A stretch of DNA of 64,000 bases from Clostridiaceae bacterium BRH_c20a (GCA_000961765.1 LADT01000053.1:186001-250000), one strand, 5' to 3'; positions 1-8,675 are shown, counted from the first letter of the stretch. Program-made: numbers and translations. The notes: generated from the sequence alone by a model not told the origin.

Positions 1-598
1 CTACAGCATCAGGGTTAACAGAGCGTACACCTAATGTAAATGCATTAATACCTCTTACTACTTCCGGAATTTCAAAAGCAGCAACATATCCTAAAACATC
101 AGATTGTGTTTTCATTCCTGCAACTATACCTGATAAGTATCTTGCCTCATAAATTCTACCGAAATAATTGGACATGTTATCAAGCTGTTTATATCCGGAA
201 CAATGTAAGAATTTTACGTCTGGATTTGCTTTAGCAACCTTTTCAGTGTAATCCATAAAACCAAAGCTGGTTGTAAAAATAACATTGGCACCTTGATCAA
301 TCATATCATTTAATACTTTTTCAGCTTCTTGACTCTCAGGAACCGATTCCTTAATTATTGTTTCAACGCCTAATTTTTCTTCAAGATATTTTCTTCCTTC
401 ATTATGGGCATAAGTCCAACCACCATCACCTATGGGCCCGACGTACACAAAACCAACTTTTATCTTTTGTTCCGGAGCCTTTTCTTCTTGTTTTGGCTCT
501 TCCTTTTTGGGCTCTTCTTTCGCAGGCTGAGAACAACCTGTGACAAGAATTGACATTACTAACATTAACACTAACAACAAACCTAGAGCTTTTTTCAT
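1..598 (-). CDS. BMP-family nucleoside-binding lipoprotein (partial, C-terminus outside window)
   Basis: The visible 199 residues start with a lipoprotein signal (MKKALGLLLVLMLVM, then lipobox LVTGC near residue 22), followed by a charged E/K/P linker and the mature start KVGFVYVGPIGDGGWTY, typical of the BMP/Med (PnrA-like) ABC substrate-binding family. Members bind purine nucleosides or related compounds for import. The ATG is preceded by an AAGGGGG ribosome site. It follows xpt in the same direction with a 123-bp gap, so a purine-salvage role is the natural inference. The 3' part and any permease or ATPase genes lie beyond the window edge. Confidence 0.85.
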   Translation of the reverse strand, partial: MKKALGLLLVLMLVMSILVTGCSQPAKEEPKKEEPKQEEKAPEQKIKVGFVYVGPIGDGGWTYAHNEGRKYLEEKLGVETIIKESVPESQEAEKVLNDMIDQGANVIFTTSFGFMDYTEKVAKANPDVKFLHCSGYKQLDNMSNYFGRIYEARYLSGIVAGMKTQSDVLGYVAAFEIPEVVRGINAFTLGVRSVNPDAV

Positions 599-721
599 TT
601 TTTTCCCCCTTATTTTCTTTTTGATAGTTTTTTTTAAAAACTTTATTTTTCGTATCCACCTATTCATATCAAGTGCTTTAGAAGTTATTCTATAAGACTA
701 GGTACAAGCAGATACGTTGTT

Positions 722-1297
722 TTATTCCGAAAATATAATACTGCCTTCTTCGAAGGAATCAATAATAGCTAGGGACTCTATTTGTACATCCAATTTATCA
801 AGTATAGCTTTTCTACCCTTCTGGAAGCCTTTTTCAATCACTATCCCGATACCACTTAATTCTGCCCCAGCCTGATTAACAATGTCAGCTAAACCAATTA
901 CAGCGTTCCCTAAAGCTAGAAAATCGTCTATTATAAGTACTTTATCCTGGTAATCAAGGAATTTTTTATCTACTCTAATTTTAGAGTGCTTGTCCTTTGT
1001 AAAAGAATAAACATCACTCTCAAACACATCTGTTCCTAAATTTGCTGCCTCATGTTTCTTGGCAAACAAAACAGGAACATTAAAATATTGGGCTGTAATA
1101 CAAGCAATTGCTATTCCTGAGGTCTCAACAGTAAGAATTTTAGTTATTTCTTTGGACACAAACCTTTTTTTAAATTCCTTACCCATTTCATTAAAAAGTT
1201 CTATATCCAACTGGTGATTAAGAAAATTATCCACCTTGATAATTCGGTTTTCAATAACCCTGCCATCCTTTAAAATTCTGTCTTTCAATAGCTGCAT
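722..1297 (-). CDS. xpt: Xanthine phosphoribosyltransferase
   Basis: 191 aa, the full length of the Xpt family. It transfers the phosphoribosyl group of PRPP to xanthine in purine salvage, in the cytoplasm. The N-terminus [15 protein letters not shown] is characteristic, and the PRPP-binding loop reads [14 protein letters not shown] near residues 112-125. The gene lies downstream of a guanine riboswitch with its own terminator hairpin (1465-1616), which fits control by guanine. The next gene in the same direction is the BMP lipoprotein, possibly co-transcribed. Confidence 0.93.
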   Translation of the reverse strand: MQLLKDRILKDGRVIENRIIKVDNFLNHQLDIELFNEMGKEFKKRFVSKEITKILTVETSGIAIACITAQYFNVPVLFAKKHEAANLGTDVFESDVYSFTKDKHSKIRVDKKFLDYQDKVLIIDDFLALGNAVIGLADIVNQAGAELSGIGIVIEKGFQKGRKAILDKLDVQIESLAIIDSFEEGSIIFSE

Positions 1298-1317
1298 TTG
1301 TTTATCAGTCCTTCTTT

Positions 1318-1452
1318 TAAATTCAAGGTTAAGGTTTCGCTTCGCTAGGTTAAGGTTAAGAAATTTTTAATCTCAATCTTAACCTCAGCCTTAACCTGAC
1401 CTCCAAAATTTCCCAAAAGCTAACCTTAACCTGTCCCGTCAGGGACATTGTG
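1318..1452. repeat. GGTTAA-type hexamer repeat with CGCTTCGCTAG motif, plus GTCCCGTCAGGGAC hairpin
   Basis: Tandem AAGGTTAAGGTT hexamers surround TTTCGCTTCGCTAGG, then a run of the complementary AACCTTAACC, and end in the small palindrome GTCCCGTCAGGGAC. The same units recur near 12.9, 16.4, 17.0, 23.2, 26.0, 34.6, 36.7, 41.0, 46.4 and 57.6 kb. This copy lies between the riboswitch terminator and the xpt start, so it forms part of the xpt leader RNA. Confidence 0.75.
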
Positions 1453-1464
1453 GCTAAACATAGA

Positions 1465-1496
1465 AAACTCCCGGAATATTTAAACCCCGGGAGTTT
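1465..1496 (-). terminator. Intrinsic terminator of the xpt riboswitch
   Basis: A perfect 10-bp stem (AAACTCCCGG / CCGGGAGTTT) with a 12-nt loop, followed on the minus strand by TTTTCTATGTTT. It lies about 45 nt downstream of the purine aptamer and before xpt, the usual place for a ligand-induced terminator. Confidence 0.75.
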
Positions 1497-1541
1497 ATAT
1501 CAAAGATTAATTGAAATCTAAAAATAGCATCCTCAATACAA

Positions 1542-1616
1542 ACAACCAGTAGTTAGGCAATTTACGGCTGCCTGGTAGAAACATTTGGACCATATCTCCA
1601 AAAATATACAAGCTGT
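1542..1616 (-). promoter_or_regulatory. Purine riboswitch, guanine type
   Basis: Read on the minus strand, this has the class hallmarks: loop L2 GATATGG closed by a TTTGGA/TCCAAA P2 stem, the J2/3 strand GTTTCTACC, loop L3 GCCGTAAA closed by AGGCA/TTGCCT, and J3/1 AACTA. P1 is ACAGCTTG paired with CTGGTTGT (two wobbles and one mismatch). The ligand-selecting pyrimidine in J3/1 is C, which specifies guanine or hypoxanthine rather than adenine. An intrinsic terminator follows, so binding should switch off xpt. Confidence 0.92.
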
Positions 1617-1669
1617 TCATTTCCGAACATTATTTAGTTTTTGTAATTTATCGTTCACTATTTGACATT

Positions 1670-1698
1670 ATATTAACTTATTTCGACACAAAATTCAA
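1670..1698 (-). promoter_or_regulatory. Probable housekeeping promoter of xpt leader
   Basis: On the minus strand TTGAAT and TAATAT are separated by 17 bp; the expected transcription start is about 45 nt before the riboswitch P1 stem. An overlapping TATAAT three bases on gives poorer spacing. Confidence 0.55.
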
Positions 1699-1734
1699 TA
1701 CATTTTTCCATTATATAATTTATTCCCTCATTAC

Positions 1735-1760
1735 AAAAAATCGCCATTATGGCGATTTTT
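1735..1760 (-). terminator. Terminator after the diguanylate cyclase gene
   Basis: AAAAATCGCCA TTA TGGCGATTTTT forms a near-perfect stem with T-runs on both strands, overlapping the stop region of the minus-strand gene ending at 1759. It also separates the gene from the xpt promoter. Confidence 0.8.
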
Positions 1761-2505
1761 AAAGAACATTATAATTATAACAGTTTATGACTAAACTATT
1801 TTTTCCTTTTTCTTTAGCTTGATACATAGCATCATCAGCTCTACCGACAGCTTCTTCAACAATACTACAGTCCTTACCGAAATAAGATAATCCAATAGAA
1901 ACAGTAACCCTTCCCGGTATCCCAAATTCAGTATGCTCGATAGTTTCCTTCAATCGCCTGCAGATCAGCTCACCAGTCTCTGGGATAGTATTATGGAAAA
2001 AAATTACTATTTCTTCACCGCCATAACGATAAGATTTATCTGAATTGCGGATATTTTCCAAGATGATTTCAGCAATTCTTTTTAGGATGGAGTCTCCCCT
2101 AAGATGCCCATATTTCTTATTTAACTGCCCGAAGTTATCGATATCTATAAATCCAATCGTTAACGGTTCATTACAACCACCTAAATTTATTTGCGATACC
2201 GCCAAATCAAAGGACTGGCGATTTAATAATCCTGTTAAGTGGTCAATGTGCACTGCTTTTTCTAAAGTTTTTGCCCTTTCCTCCTCATTCTCCAAGCTTT
2301 TAATAACGGAAAGAGTTACATAATAGTTAATAATACCTACTATAGCCCCAGCTGAAACACAGGATACCCCGAATATTAACCATGTATTACGTGGTATATC
2401 TATAAAAATACCTACATAAAAAGGGAATAACAAGCCCATTAATATACCCATACCCACAATTTTCAGGAATATTGTTTTCGACGATTTCCTCCCTAAAATA
2501 AACAC
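1759..2505 (-). CDS. Membrane diguanylate cyclase (GGDEF)
   Basis: 248 aa. Two hydrophobic segments (about residues 12-30 and 37-62) precede a short helical linker and a complete GGDEF domain (about 88-240) with the A-site sequence RYGGEEIVIFF and the usual upstream FIDIDNFGQLNKKYGH. The GGEE signature is a known active variant, so synthesis of cyclic di-GMP from two GTP at the membrane is expected. No RxxD product-inhibition site is evident. The start is uncertain: the GTG used here lies directly on a GGGAG ribosome site, and no better in-frame start with correct spacing is visible. The gene stands alone with a terminator at its end. Confidence 0.88.
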   Translation of the reverse strand: MFILGRKSSKTIFLKIVGMGILMGLLFPFYVGIFIDIPRNTWLIFGVSCVSAGAIVGIINYYVTLSVIKSLENEEERAKTLEKAVHIDHLTGLLNRQSFDLAVSQINLGGCNEPLTIGFIDIDNFGQLNKKYGHLRGDSILKRIAEIILENIRNSDKSYRYGGEEIVIFFHNTIPETGELICRRLKETIEHTEFGIPGRVTVSIGLSYFGKDCSIVEEAVGRADDAMYQAKEKGKNSLVINCYNYNVL

Positions 2506-2658
2506 CTCCCATGAAAAAGCCGCTTAAGTCGATTTGTTATGTAACAAAAGACTAGAATAAATCTCTGCTAGCGAATAGCTCATGGTTGCCTATATTAAAA
2601 AGTTTTTCCCAGTCTCCTCTTTTACTATAGCACATTTTTACTTTACTATTCCACTAAA

Positions 2659-3201
2659 TTATTGCTCCGTTGGACATGCCACAGCTTCTTCCACTGTTTC
2701 GACAGGAGCTGTAGAGACTTGCGAATCAGCAGCAACCGCAGGTTTACCTATCTCCTTAACCCAGCCTCCCCAACCACTAGAAAGAGACTTGCTATGATAG
2801 CCGGCAATATTGAGCAAAGCCACAACCTGACCTCCATTTTGCCCAGTATAACAGTAGACAACTACCGGGCGATCCTTAGGTATTTGATCTAGATTATTTC
2901 CAACCGCCTGAAAAGGAATATTAACAGCACCCGGAATATGGTCCTTGACAAAGTCCTCAGTATTTCTAATATCAAGAACAAAAATGTTTTTGTCTGATTC
3001 CAGTAGAGGCTTCAGCTCGCCGGCATTAATCCGATATTGTTCATCACCCATCCGTTCAAAATACCAAAATACCGCTGGTTTTATTGGAGACTCACTGGCC
3101 TTAACTTCTTTTCCCACACCGGTAACTAAGGCTATACCCACAAAAAATATAGTTATCAGACAAACTGCCAAAAGGGCTTTTTCTCCATTTGTTTTAAACA
3201 T
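2659..3201 (-). CDS. Exported rhodanese-domain protein
   Basis: 180 aa. An N-terminal hydrophobic segment (residues 9-28) ends in VKASES, consistent with a signal peptide or anchor. A single rhodanese domain spans about residues 60-155, with the active-site loop CYTGQNGG supplying the persulfide-forming cysteine. The C-terminal tail is short and ends CPTEQ. It lies downstream of two YeeE/YedE sulfur-transport halves in the same direction, so it probably handles sulfane sulfur outside the membrane for that system. The donor and acceptor cannot be read from sequence. Confidence 0.85.
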   Translation of the reverse strand: MFKTNGEKALLAVCLITIFFVGIALVTGVGKEVKASESPIKPAVFWYFERMGDEQYRINAGELKPLLESDKNIFVLDIRNTEDFVKDHIPGAVNIPFQAVGNNLDQIPKDRPVVVYCYTGQNGGQVVALLNIAGYHSKSLSSGWGGWVKEIGKPAVAADSQVSTAPVETVEEAVACPTEQ

Positions 3202-3237
3202 AAGATCTCCTCCTCGTATAAAGTGGCTAGTATTTTG

Positions 3238-3292
3238 ACTATCGTCTATCGTCTATCGTCTATCGTCTATGATCTATCGTCTATCGACTGTT
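3238..3292. repeat. Heptamer array TCGTCTA
   Basis: Six near-perfect tandem copies of TCGTCTA (one reads TGATCTA) between the YeeE-like gene and the rhodanese gene. The period is exactly seven, as in several other unrelated heptamer arrays in this window. Confidence 0.9.
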
Positions 3293-3293
3293 C

Positions 3294-3863
3294 TTATTGA
3301 GATAGTGGTTCCTGAGCTTGTGGTGCTTTCTTGGTACTTAGTTTTAGCTCAATTTTATCTGCATAATAAACTATAAAACCGACGGCCACACTATAAAGTG
3401 CTCCTAAAGCAAGGCTATTGAAGGATAGGATATCTCCTAGCATTAATTCGCCTGCATCATATTGAGCTAGATATGAAAAGAGCTGGTCCTGGACTAAAGT
3501 AAATGTTAATACCGCCAGCAGTCCACCTAGTACTACAAACACCGCATCCTTTTTGCCTTCCGCCCAGGCTCCAATAGAAGTACCAGGGCAATAGCCTGTT
3601 ATAGCAAAACCTACACCAAAAATTAATCCACCTAGAAGTGTTCCGACACTATTGAACTTTATCATATCCAAACTAATTAGCCCCATAGTTCGGAGACTAA
3701 ACACACCCACAGTCGAAATACCTACTGAAAGAAACATGAATTTAGCAATCCTTAAATCTATCAGCCTTAAGGTTCTAAGAATATGTTTATATTCCAAAGC
3801 CCCTGCCCTCTGCAGGATAAAGCCAAAAGCTATACCAAATACTATGGCTAGTATACTATTCAT
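3294..3863 (-). CDS. YeeE/YedE-family sulfur transporter, second half
   Basis: About 189 aa, an integral membrane protein with four to five hydrophobic segments and the family signature GFAITGYCPGTSIGAW with its conserved cysteine. YeeE/YedE proteins (the group containing TsuA) move thiosulfate or related sulfur species. Here the family is split into two genes, this one beginning within the stop codon of the upstream half (TGATG overlap). An ATG at 3863 is preferred over a TTG one codon earlier. The polar C-terminus ends after the last membrane span. Confidence 0.85.
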   Translation of the reverse strand: MNSILAIVFGIAFGFILQRAGALEYKHILRTLRLIDLRIAKFMFLSVGISTVGVFSLRTMGLISLDMIKFNSVGTLLGGLIFGVGFAITGYCPGTSIGAWAEGKKDAVFVVLGGLLAVLTFTLVQDQLFSYLAQYDAGELMLGDILSFNSLALGALYSVAVGFIVYYADKIELKLSTKKAPQAQEPLSQ

Positions 3864-4390
3864 CAAATATTACCTCCCTTACGATAAAGCAGTAATGCCG
3901 TCGGTATTCCGGCAGCAAATACCGCCATACCAAATACAATTCCACTTACAGCCATCTGACTCATACCACTGATAACATGACTCGAGGTACAACCCCCCGC
4001 TAATCTAGAACCAAATAATAAAAGAAATCCACCTATAAAAGCATGGGTAAACCTTAACCTAGGTTTGTCTCCAAAACGTTCAGTCCACATTTTTGGTACT
4101 TCTTCCTTGGGAATTTTCACTTTACTTGTTCGATTACCGCCAAGTGCACCAATAAATAATCCCATGACAAATAACCATTGCCACCCCACCGAAAGACTCT
4201 CACTTCCACCACAGGTTCCTTTAGTCCAAGCGCTGATAGGTATCCATTCCGGGAAAAAGAAAGTAGTTATATACCCAGTAGTTTGAGAATAAAAAGTTGT
4301 AGTGCCTAAATGATTTCCAGATAGGAAAATAATAATATTCAAAATACCAAGTGCTACCCCTGCCTTAACCCAGGACCATTTTCCATCCAC
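3863..4390 (-). CDS. YeeE/YedE-family sulfur transporter, first half
   Basis: 175 aa with four hydrophobic segments and the second family signature GSRLAGGCTSSHVISGMSQ with its conserved cysteine. The GTG start is eight bases after AGGAGG. It overlaps the next half by one base, so the two are translationally coupled and probably form one channel. The rhodanese gene follows, and together they make a sulfur-uptake and handling block. The substrate (thiosulfate, sulfide or selenium compounds) is not decidable from sequence. Confidence 0.85.
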   Translation of the reverse strand: MDGKWSWVKAGVALGILNIIIFLSGNHLGTTTFYSQTTGYITTFFFPEWIPISAWTKGTCGGSESLSVGWQWLFVMGLFIGALGGNRTSKVKIPKEEVPKMWTERFGDKPRLRFTHAFIGGFLLLFGSRLAGGCTSSHVISGMSQMAVSGIVFGMAVFAAGIPTALLLYRKGGNI

Positions 4391-4529
4391 AGTATTAGCC
4401 TCCTTTATGTTTGTATTAAATAATCTTTATATTTTAATTAAATAATATACACTTTATGCTTATGTTTCAATAGTACTTACTTACTATACAATGCCCAAAA
4501 GCACCCTTTTCTCTTACAACATAGGATAG

Positions 4530-4562
4530 AAAAGAATCGCTCTCAAAGAGCGATTCTTTTCT
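4530..4562 (-). terminator. Terminator of the UbiD-cluster operon
   Basis: AAGAATCGCTCT / AGAGCGATTCTT stem with a 3-nt loop and T-rich flanks on both strands. It lies 66 bp past the stop of the LpdD-like gene, the last gene of the decarboxylase cluster, and upstream of the YeeE genes. Confidence 0.85.
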
Positions 4563-4627
4563 ATCTCCATTCAATTTTTGTCCCCATATACTTCGTTAAG
4601 GTGTATCTTTGTGCAATAGACTTATTC

Positions 4628-5056
4628 CTACGCTTTATTTACACTACTGGCCCATTTTAATAGCTCATCTGCTACCTGTTGAATATTACTCTGTAATATT
4701 TCAATATCATGCTCAGCAGCATTATCTACATGAATTCCTGCTGTTACCACCACAACCTGGTTAAGAGTTTTAGCAAGCATCTCAGCAACCGGCTTTGCCG
4801 CAATATCATCTTTATGATTAAGGAGATTTAGTATAGATGTAGTTGCACTTGTATTTTCATCATTAGCAAGGCTAGGCCGGGGTTGAGACAAAACTACAGT
4901 ACCTATGTGAGGCTTTTCGCCACCACAAAGCTGCACGACAATGCCATCAGTGGTATAGCTGATTATACCTGTAATGCTGTACCGACCTTCTCCTTTAATA
5001 ACTGTATGAAGCAGAGGATATTTCCTGATTAACCCGCTGTCATTTGATTTAATCAA
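4628..5056 (-). CDS. LpdD-like protein of a UbiD/UbiX decarboxylase cluster
   Basis: 142 aa, soluble, no signal peptide. A TTG start follows AGGAGGTGG. It resembles the small LpdD-type proteins that accompany UbiX and UbiD homologues in hydroxyarylic-acid decarboxylase clusters such as gallate decarboxylase; these have been proposed to help with the prenylated flavin cofactor. Readable features are a central VVVTAGIHVDNA strand and a helical C-terminus. It is last in a cluster with UbiX, transporter genes and UbiD. The family assignment comes from context and general resemblance and should be checked by profile search. Confidence 0.6.
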   Translation of the reverse strand: MIKSNDSGLIRKYPLLHTVIKGEGRYSITGIISYTTDGIVVQLCGGEKPHIGTVVLSQPRPSLANDENTSATTSILNLLNHKDDIAAKPVAEMLAKTLNQVVVVTAGIHVDNAAEHDIEILQSNIQQVADELLKWASSVNKA

Positions 5057-5086
5057 ATTTGCCCCACCTCCTTTTACTTATTTACC

Positions 5087-5641
5087 TCATTCACCCCAAC
5101 GTGTGGTTAGTTCGTTTTCAATTTGCAAGTGATCCAGAACACGTGCTACGGTGTGATTAATGATTTGCTCAATCGTTGCCGGCTTATTATACAAAGCCGG
5201 CACAGGAGGCATCATGGTAACACCGATTCTAGCTAACTTTAGCATGTTTTCTAAGTGAATAGCGGTTAAAGGGGTCTCCCGCGGCAGCAGAATTAACTTT
5301 CGTTGTTCCTTTAGGGTTACACCAGCCGCACGGATAATTAAATTATTTTCCATACCAGTGGCTATTCCGGCTAACGTCTTCATACTGCAAGGAGCGATGA
5401 CCATGCCCTGATGGCGAAAGGAGCCACTTGAGACTGCCGCCCCTAAATTATTTAAATCGTAATAACAATCTGCCATTTCAATTACATCTTCAACACGATA
5501 ATCGGTTTCAAGGGCAATGGTTTTCTTGCCCCAATCTGATAAAATTAGATTAGTCTCTACTCGAGCTTTATTCAAAGCTTCCAAAAGCTTAATGCCATAA
5601 ATTGCTCCGGAGGCCCCGGAAATTGCTACCACAATTCTCAC
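5087..5641 (-). CDS. UbiX-family flavin prenyltransferase
   Basis: 184 aa, full family length. It transfers a dimethylallyl group from DMAP to FMN, making the prenylated FMN that UbiD enzymes need. The flavin-binding start MRIVVAISGASGAIYG and the MVIAPCSMKTLAGIATG segment are diagnostic, as is LPRETPL. The GTG start follows AAGGAG at eight bases. It lies between the LpdD-like gene and the TRAP permease, with UbiD further upstream in the same operon. Confidence 0.92.
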   Translation of the reverse strand: MRIVVAISGASGAIYGIKLLEALNKARVETNLILSDWGKKTIALETDYRVEDVIEMADCYYDLNNLGAAVSSGSFRHQGMVIAPCSMKTLAGIATGMENNLIIRAAGVTLKEQRKLILLPRETPLTAIHLENMLKLARIGVTMMPPVPALYNKPATIEQIINHTVARVLDHLQIENELTTRWGE

Positions 5642-5668
5642 ATTCTCAACTCCTTGAAAAGCTAAAGT

Positions 5669-7582
5669 TTATAATACCTCACATTTGGAAAGGAATTTTT
5701 TAATAGACTGATACTGCATAATAACAACAAATAAAAAGACAATTAGACCCATGGTATTAACGAAATAAAATGGCACAAACATCATGACACAACTGATCAA
5801 TAATACGACCTTTTCCCATTTTTTGTTGGCTCTAAAAAGCCAATTATTGATACCGGTGGTCAGTGCTAGAACACCAAAAATGGTAAATATCACTGTAAAG
5901 ACGGTATCCAAGCGGTCGGTCGATTGTAATATCAACTGAGGCTGGTAAACAAATACGAAAGGAATCACAAAAGCAACAATTCCGATTCTTACCGCTGTAA
6001 AGCCAACCTTCATTGGATCTGCGTCAGCTATACCTGCTGCTGTATAGGCAGCTAAAGAAACAGGCGGAGTCATGGTAGCCATGGCAGCGAAATAAACGAT
6101 AAACAAATGAGCAGCCATGGGTTCTACCCCAACTTTAATCAATCCCGGGGCAGCTAATGAAGCAGCCAAAAGATAAGTGGGACTAATGGACATGCCCATA
6201 CCCAGAATAATTGTCACAAGCATCGTCAATACCAAAGCTGGAAAGAGCATACCTTGTCCTAAGGCCATAATTAAAGACGTAAACTTACCACCAATCCCTG
6301 TGAGCGTAATGACTCCAATGACCAATCCAGCTGAAGCACATGCGATCGCTACCGGGATCAAAGAATTAATTGCTCCGACAAGTGCTTTTGACACACCATT
6401 TATTGTGATAGGATATTTTGGTTTCCTCATGACCAACGCGATTGCAATCATCCAAAAAACGGCTTCCAGCGCTACCCTAGAAGGACTTAAACCCATAAAC
6501 AGCCTTACCACAAGCCAGATCAATGGAAATAGGTATTGAATCCCATTAATCAATGTTTTGGCAACCGGCGGTAAATCAGCTTTGTTTTCACCTTTTAATT
6601 GCTGTTTAATCGCTTCGGAGTCCACCGCAAAATAAACTGCACCATAGTAAAGTAACGCCGGTATGATCGCAGCAATTAAAACCTGGGTGTATGTGACTCC
6701 TATGATTTCTGCCATTAAAAATGCAACGGCACCCATAACCGGTGGCATAATGGTACCACCACAGGAAGCAGCCGTTTCCACAGCTCCAGCAAAATGTGCC
6801 TGATAACCTGATTTTTTCATCATAGGAATGGTCATGGCGCCTGTTGTGGCAACGTTTGAAATGGGGCTGCCAGATATAGATCCAAATAAAGCACTGGCTA
6901 AAACCGCCGTTTTAGCCAAACCGCCTCGAGCTGAACCGGCAACGGAGCGTGAAAAATTAAAGAAGAAGTCACCGCCGCCGGTAGAATTAAGAAATTCACC
7001 AAAAATCACAAACATCAAGACATATGAAGAGGCAATTCCGACAGCCTCACCAAATATTCCATTTGTAGTTAAAAACATTTGTTCAATCAATCGTTCAAAG
7101 GCAAAGCCACGATGTCCGAACATGCCGGGGATGTATTTCCCAATAAAAGGATAGGTCAGCATAAAAATAGCAATGATCGTCAGCGGATAACCAACTGTAC
7201 GCCGTGTTGCTTCCAAAACCAATAAAATAGCCACTACGCCAAAAACAATGTCCAGGGGGTAGACCTGATCAAAAAACGGTGTTCTAAAAACAAGACGACT
7301 GGTACTTAAAATAATATACATGCCTGTGACCAAAGAGGATACAGCCAGGACATAATCAATCGTTCCTACTTTGCTTTTTGTATCACCAGGGGTCGTATAC
7401 TTAAGCATAACCATAGCAACCAACGATAAAACAAAGACTCCTCTATACATGATAGCATAAGGGTATCCATATACAGAAGCATAGATACTATAAAGTGCCA
7501 GTAAGACTGAAGAATAAAAAATTATTTTTCCAAGCCAGGTATCCTTGAGATTTCTTTTACTACCTTTATCCAAAAAGGCCAT
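5669..7582 (-). CDS. TRAP transporter fused 4TM/12TM permease (TAXI type)
   Basis: 637 aa of mostly hydrophobic sequence. The first ~200 residues correspond to the small DctQ-like part, and the rest to the DctM-like channel with the conserved stretch GSISGSPISNVATTGAMTIP and ETAASCGGTIMPPVMGAVAF. TRAP permeases import organic acids with an ion gradient, using a periplasmic or surface binding protein. The matching TAXI binding protein is the gene immediately upstream. Position inside a UbiX/UbiD cluster suggests an aromatic or unsaturated carboxylate as substrate; this is inference. Confidence 0.92.
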   Translation of the reverse strand: MAFLDKGSKRNLKDTWLGKIIFYSSVLLALYSIYASVYGYPYAIMYRGVFVLSLVAMVMLKYTTPGDTKSKVGTIDYVLAVSSLVTGMYIILSTSRLVFRTPFFDQVYPLDIVFGVVAILLVLEATRRTVGYPLTIIAIFMLTYPFIGKYIPGMFGHRGFAFERLIEQMFLTTNGIFGEAVGIASSYVLMFVIFGEFLNSTGGGDFFFNFSRSVAGSARGGLAKTAVLASALFGSISGSPISNVATTGAMTIPMMKKSGYQAHFAGAVETAASCGGTIMPPVMGAVAFLMAEIIGVTYTQVLIAAIIPALLYYGAVYFAVDSEAIKQQLKGENKADLPPVAKTLINGIQYLFPLIWLVVRLFMGLSPSRVALEAVFWMIAIALVMRKPKYPITINGVSKALVGAINSLIPVAIACASAGLVIGVITLTGIGGKFTSLIMALGQGMLFPALVLTMLVTIILGMGMSISPTYLLAASLAAPGLIKVGVEPMAAHLFIVYFAAMATMTPPVSLAAYTAAGIADADPMKVGFTAVRIGIVAFVIPFVFVYQPQLILQSTDRLDTVFTVIFTIFGVLALTTGINNWLFRANKKWEKVVLLISCVMMFVPFYFVNTMGLIVFLFVVIMQYQSIKKFLSKCEVL

Positions 7583-7611
7583 CTATCCTCCACCTCCAAA
7601 AATCTTGTGTT

Positions 7612-7643
7612 TTTTAAGGCGAGACAAAAGTCTCGCCTTAAAA
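7612..7643. other. Perfect inverted repeat between binding protein and permease genes
   Basis: TTTTAAGGCGAGAC AAAA GTCTCGCCTTAAAA is a perfect 14-bp stem with a 4-nt loop. On the coding strand it is followed by A-rich rather than T-rich sequence, so it is not a standard terminator. Its place between the solute-binding and permease genes suggests an mRNA-stabilising or processing hairpin. Confidence 0.7.
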
Positions 7644-7655
7644 TAAAATAATTTT

Positions 7656-8675
7656 TTATAAAACTCCCTTTTCCCTAAAATATTTTGCCGCACCCGGATG
7701 AAGTTCTACGCCGGTTGAAAGCATGTTTTTCTCAGTCAATCCCTTTAAATTATTATGGATTGAACGAATATAATCAAGGTTTTCCACCAAACTTTTTGTG
7801 ATTTGATAAATTTCCTGTTCAGATCGATCCTCACTTGTGATTAACACAACCTGTGAGCTAAATGAGGGTATATCTTTTTCCAGGAAATTATAAGCGCTCT
7901 GAGGAACAATCGCTTCAGAATAACCATAATCTGCAACCATCTTTTGAATTACGTCTTCGTCAATTGGCAGCATTCTAACATCCTTATTAGTTGCAACTTG
8001 CTGTAGAGGTCCGTTAGGAGCAAGTGTCAGCAAAGTAAAGGCATCGATAATACCATCTCCAAACATACTAGCTGCCTCACCCATATCTTTAAAGAGTACT
8101 TTTCCACCCCAGGACTCGATATCCTCATAAGTCATTCCATAGGCATTGAGAAGTCGTTTCGTGGCAAGTTCTCCCGTAGAACCGGGGTCACCAACCGCTA
8201 TCCTGATTGCAATTTTCTTTTCCTTGATGTCTGTAATCTTTTCAATCCCTGTTTTTGGGTTCACCATAAACTGTAATTGACTGGTATATAGAGAAACCAC
8301 ACCTTTTACATTGGTATACTTTTCTTTAAAAGGGTCAATGCCTTTTTCACCAGCAACAGCGATAACACTGTGGGTAAGTCCTAATTCAGCTTCCCCATTA
8401 CTGACTACAGGTACATCGGAAACCCCACCCCCTGGTACTACAGTAACAGATGAACCCTTATTACCTCTAGTGATCGCTTCCGCTAAACCGGCACCGATCA
8501 TGTCCCAAACACCACCACCACCAGGAGTCGATCCAGCCAGATAAATTTTAAACTTAAGCTCTCCATCAGTAGCCGGTGCTTTATTATTGTCGGCAGCATC
8601 GTTCTTTGGGCTGCAGCCGGCAATAAACATAAGTCCTATTACTAATAAGGCAAGTATTTTTATATATTTCTTCAA
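7656..8675 (-). CDS. TAXI-family TRAP solute-binding lipoprotein
   Basis: About 339 aa. Lipoprotein signal (KKYIKILALLVIGLMFIAGC, lipobox cysteine near residue 21), then KIYLAGSTPGGGGVWDMIG, the typical TAXI start in which a glycine-rich loop binds the ligand carboxylate. A TTG at 8675 is chosen because an AAGGGGG ribosome site lies eight bases before it; the upstream in-frame ATG at 8693 overlaps that site. It captures the substrate outside the membrane for the permease gene that follows. Acidic or aromatic carboxylates are the likely ligand class. Confidence 0.9.
   Translation of the reverse strand: MKKYIKILALLVIGLMFIAGCSPKNDAADNNKAPATDGELKFKIYLAGSTPGGGGVWDMIGAGLAEAITRGNKGSSVTVVPGGGVSDVPVVSNGEAELGLTHSVIAVAGEKGIDPFKEKYTNVKGVVSLYTSQLQFMVNPKTGIEKITDIKEKKIAIRIAVGDPGSTGELATKRLLNAYGMTYEDIESWGGKVLFKDMGEAASMFGDGIIDAFTLLTLAPNGPLQQVATNKDVRMLPIDEDVIQKMVADYGYSEAIVPQSAYNFLEKDIPSFSSQVVLITSEDRSEQEIYQITKSLVENLDYIRSIHNNLKGLTEKNMLSTGVELHPGAAKYFREKGVL

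Noticed and set aside
426-659. Open frame overlapping the BMP lipoprotein start
   Set aside because: Same strand but shifted from the clear lipoprotein frame, and its composition is low-complexity lysine, glutamate and asparagine.
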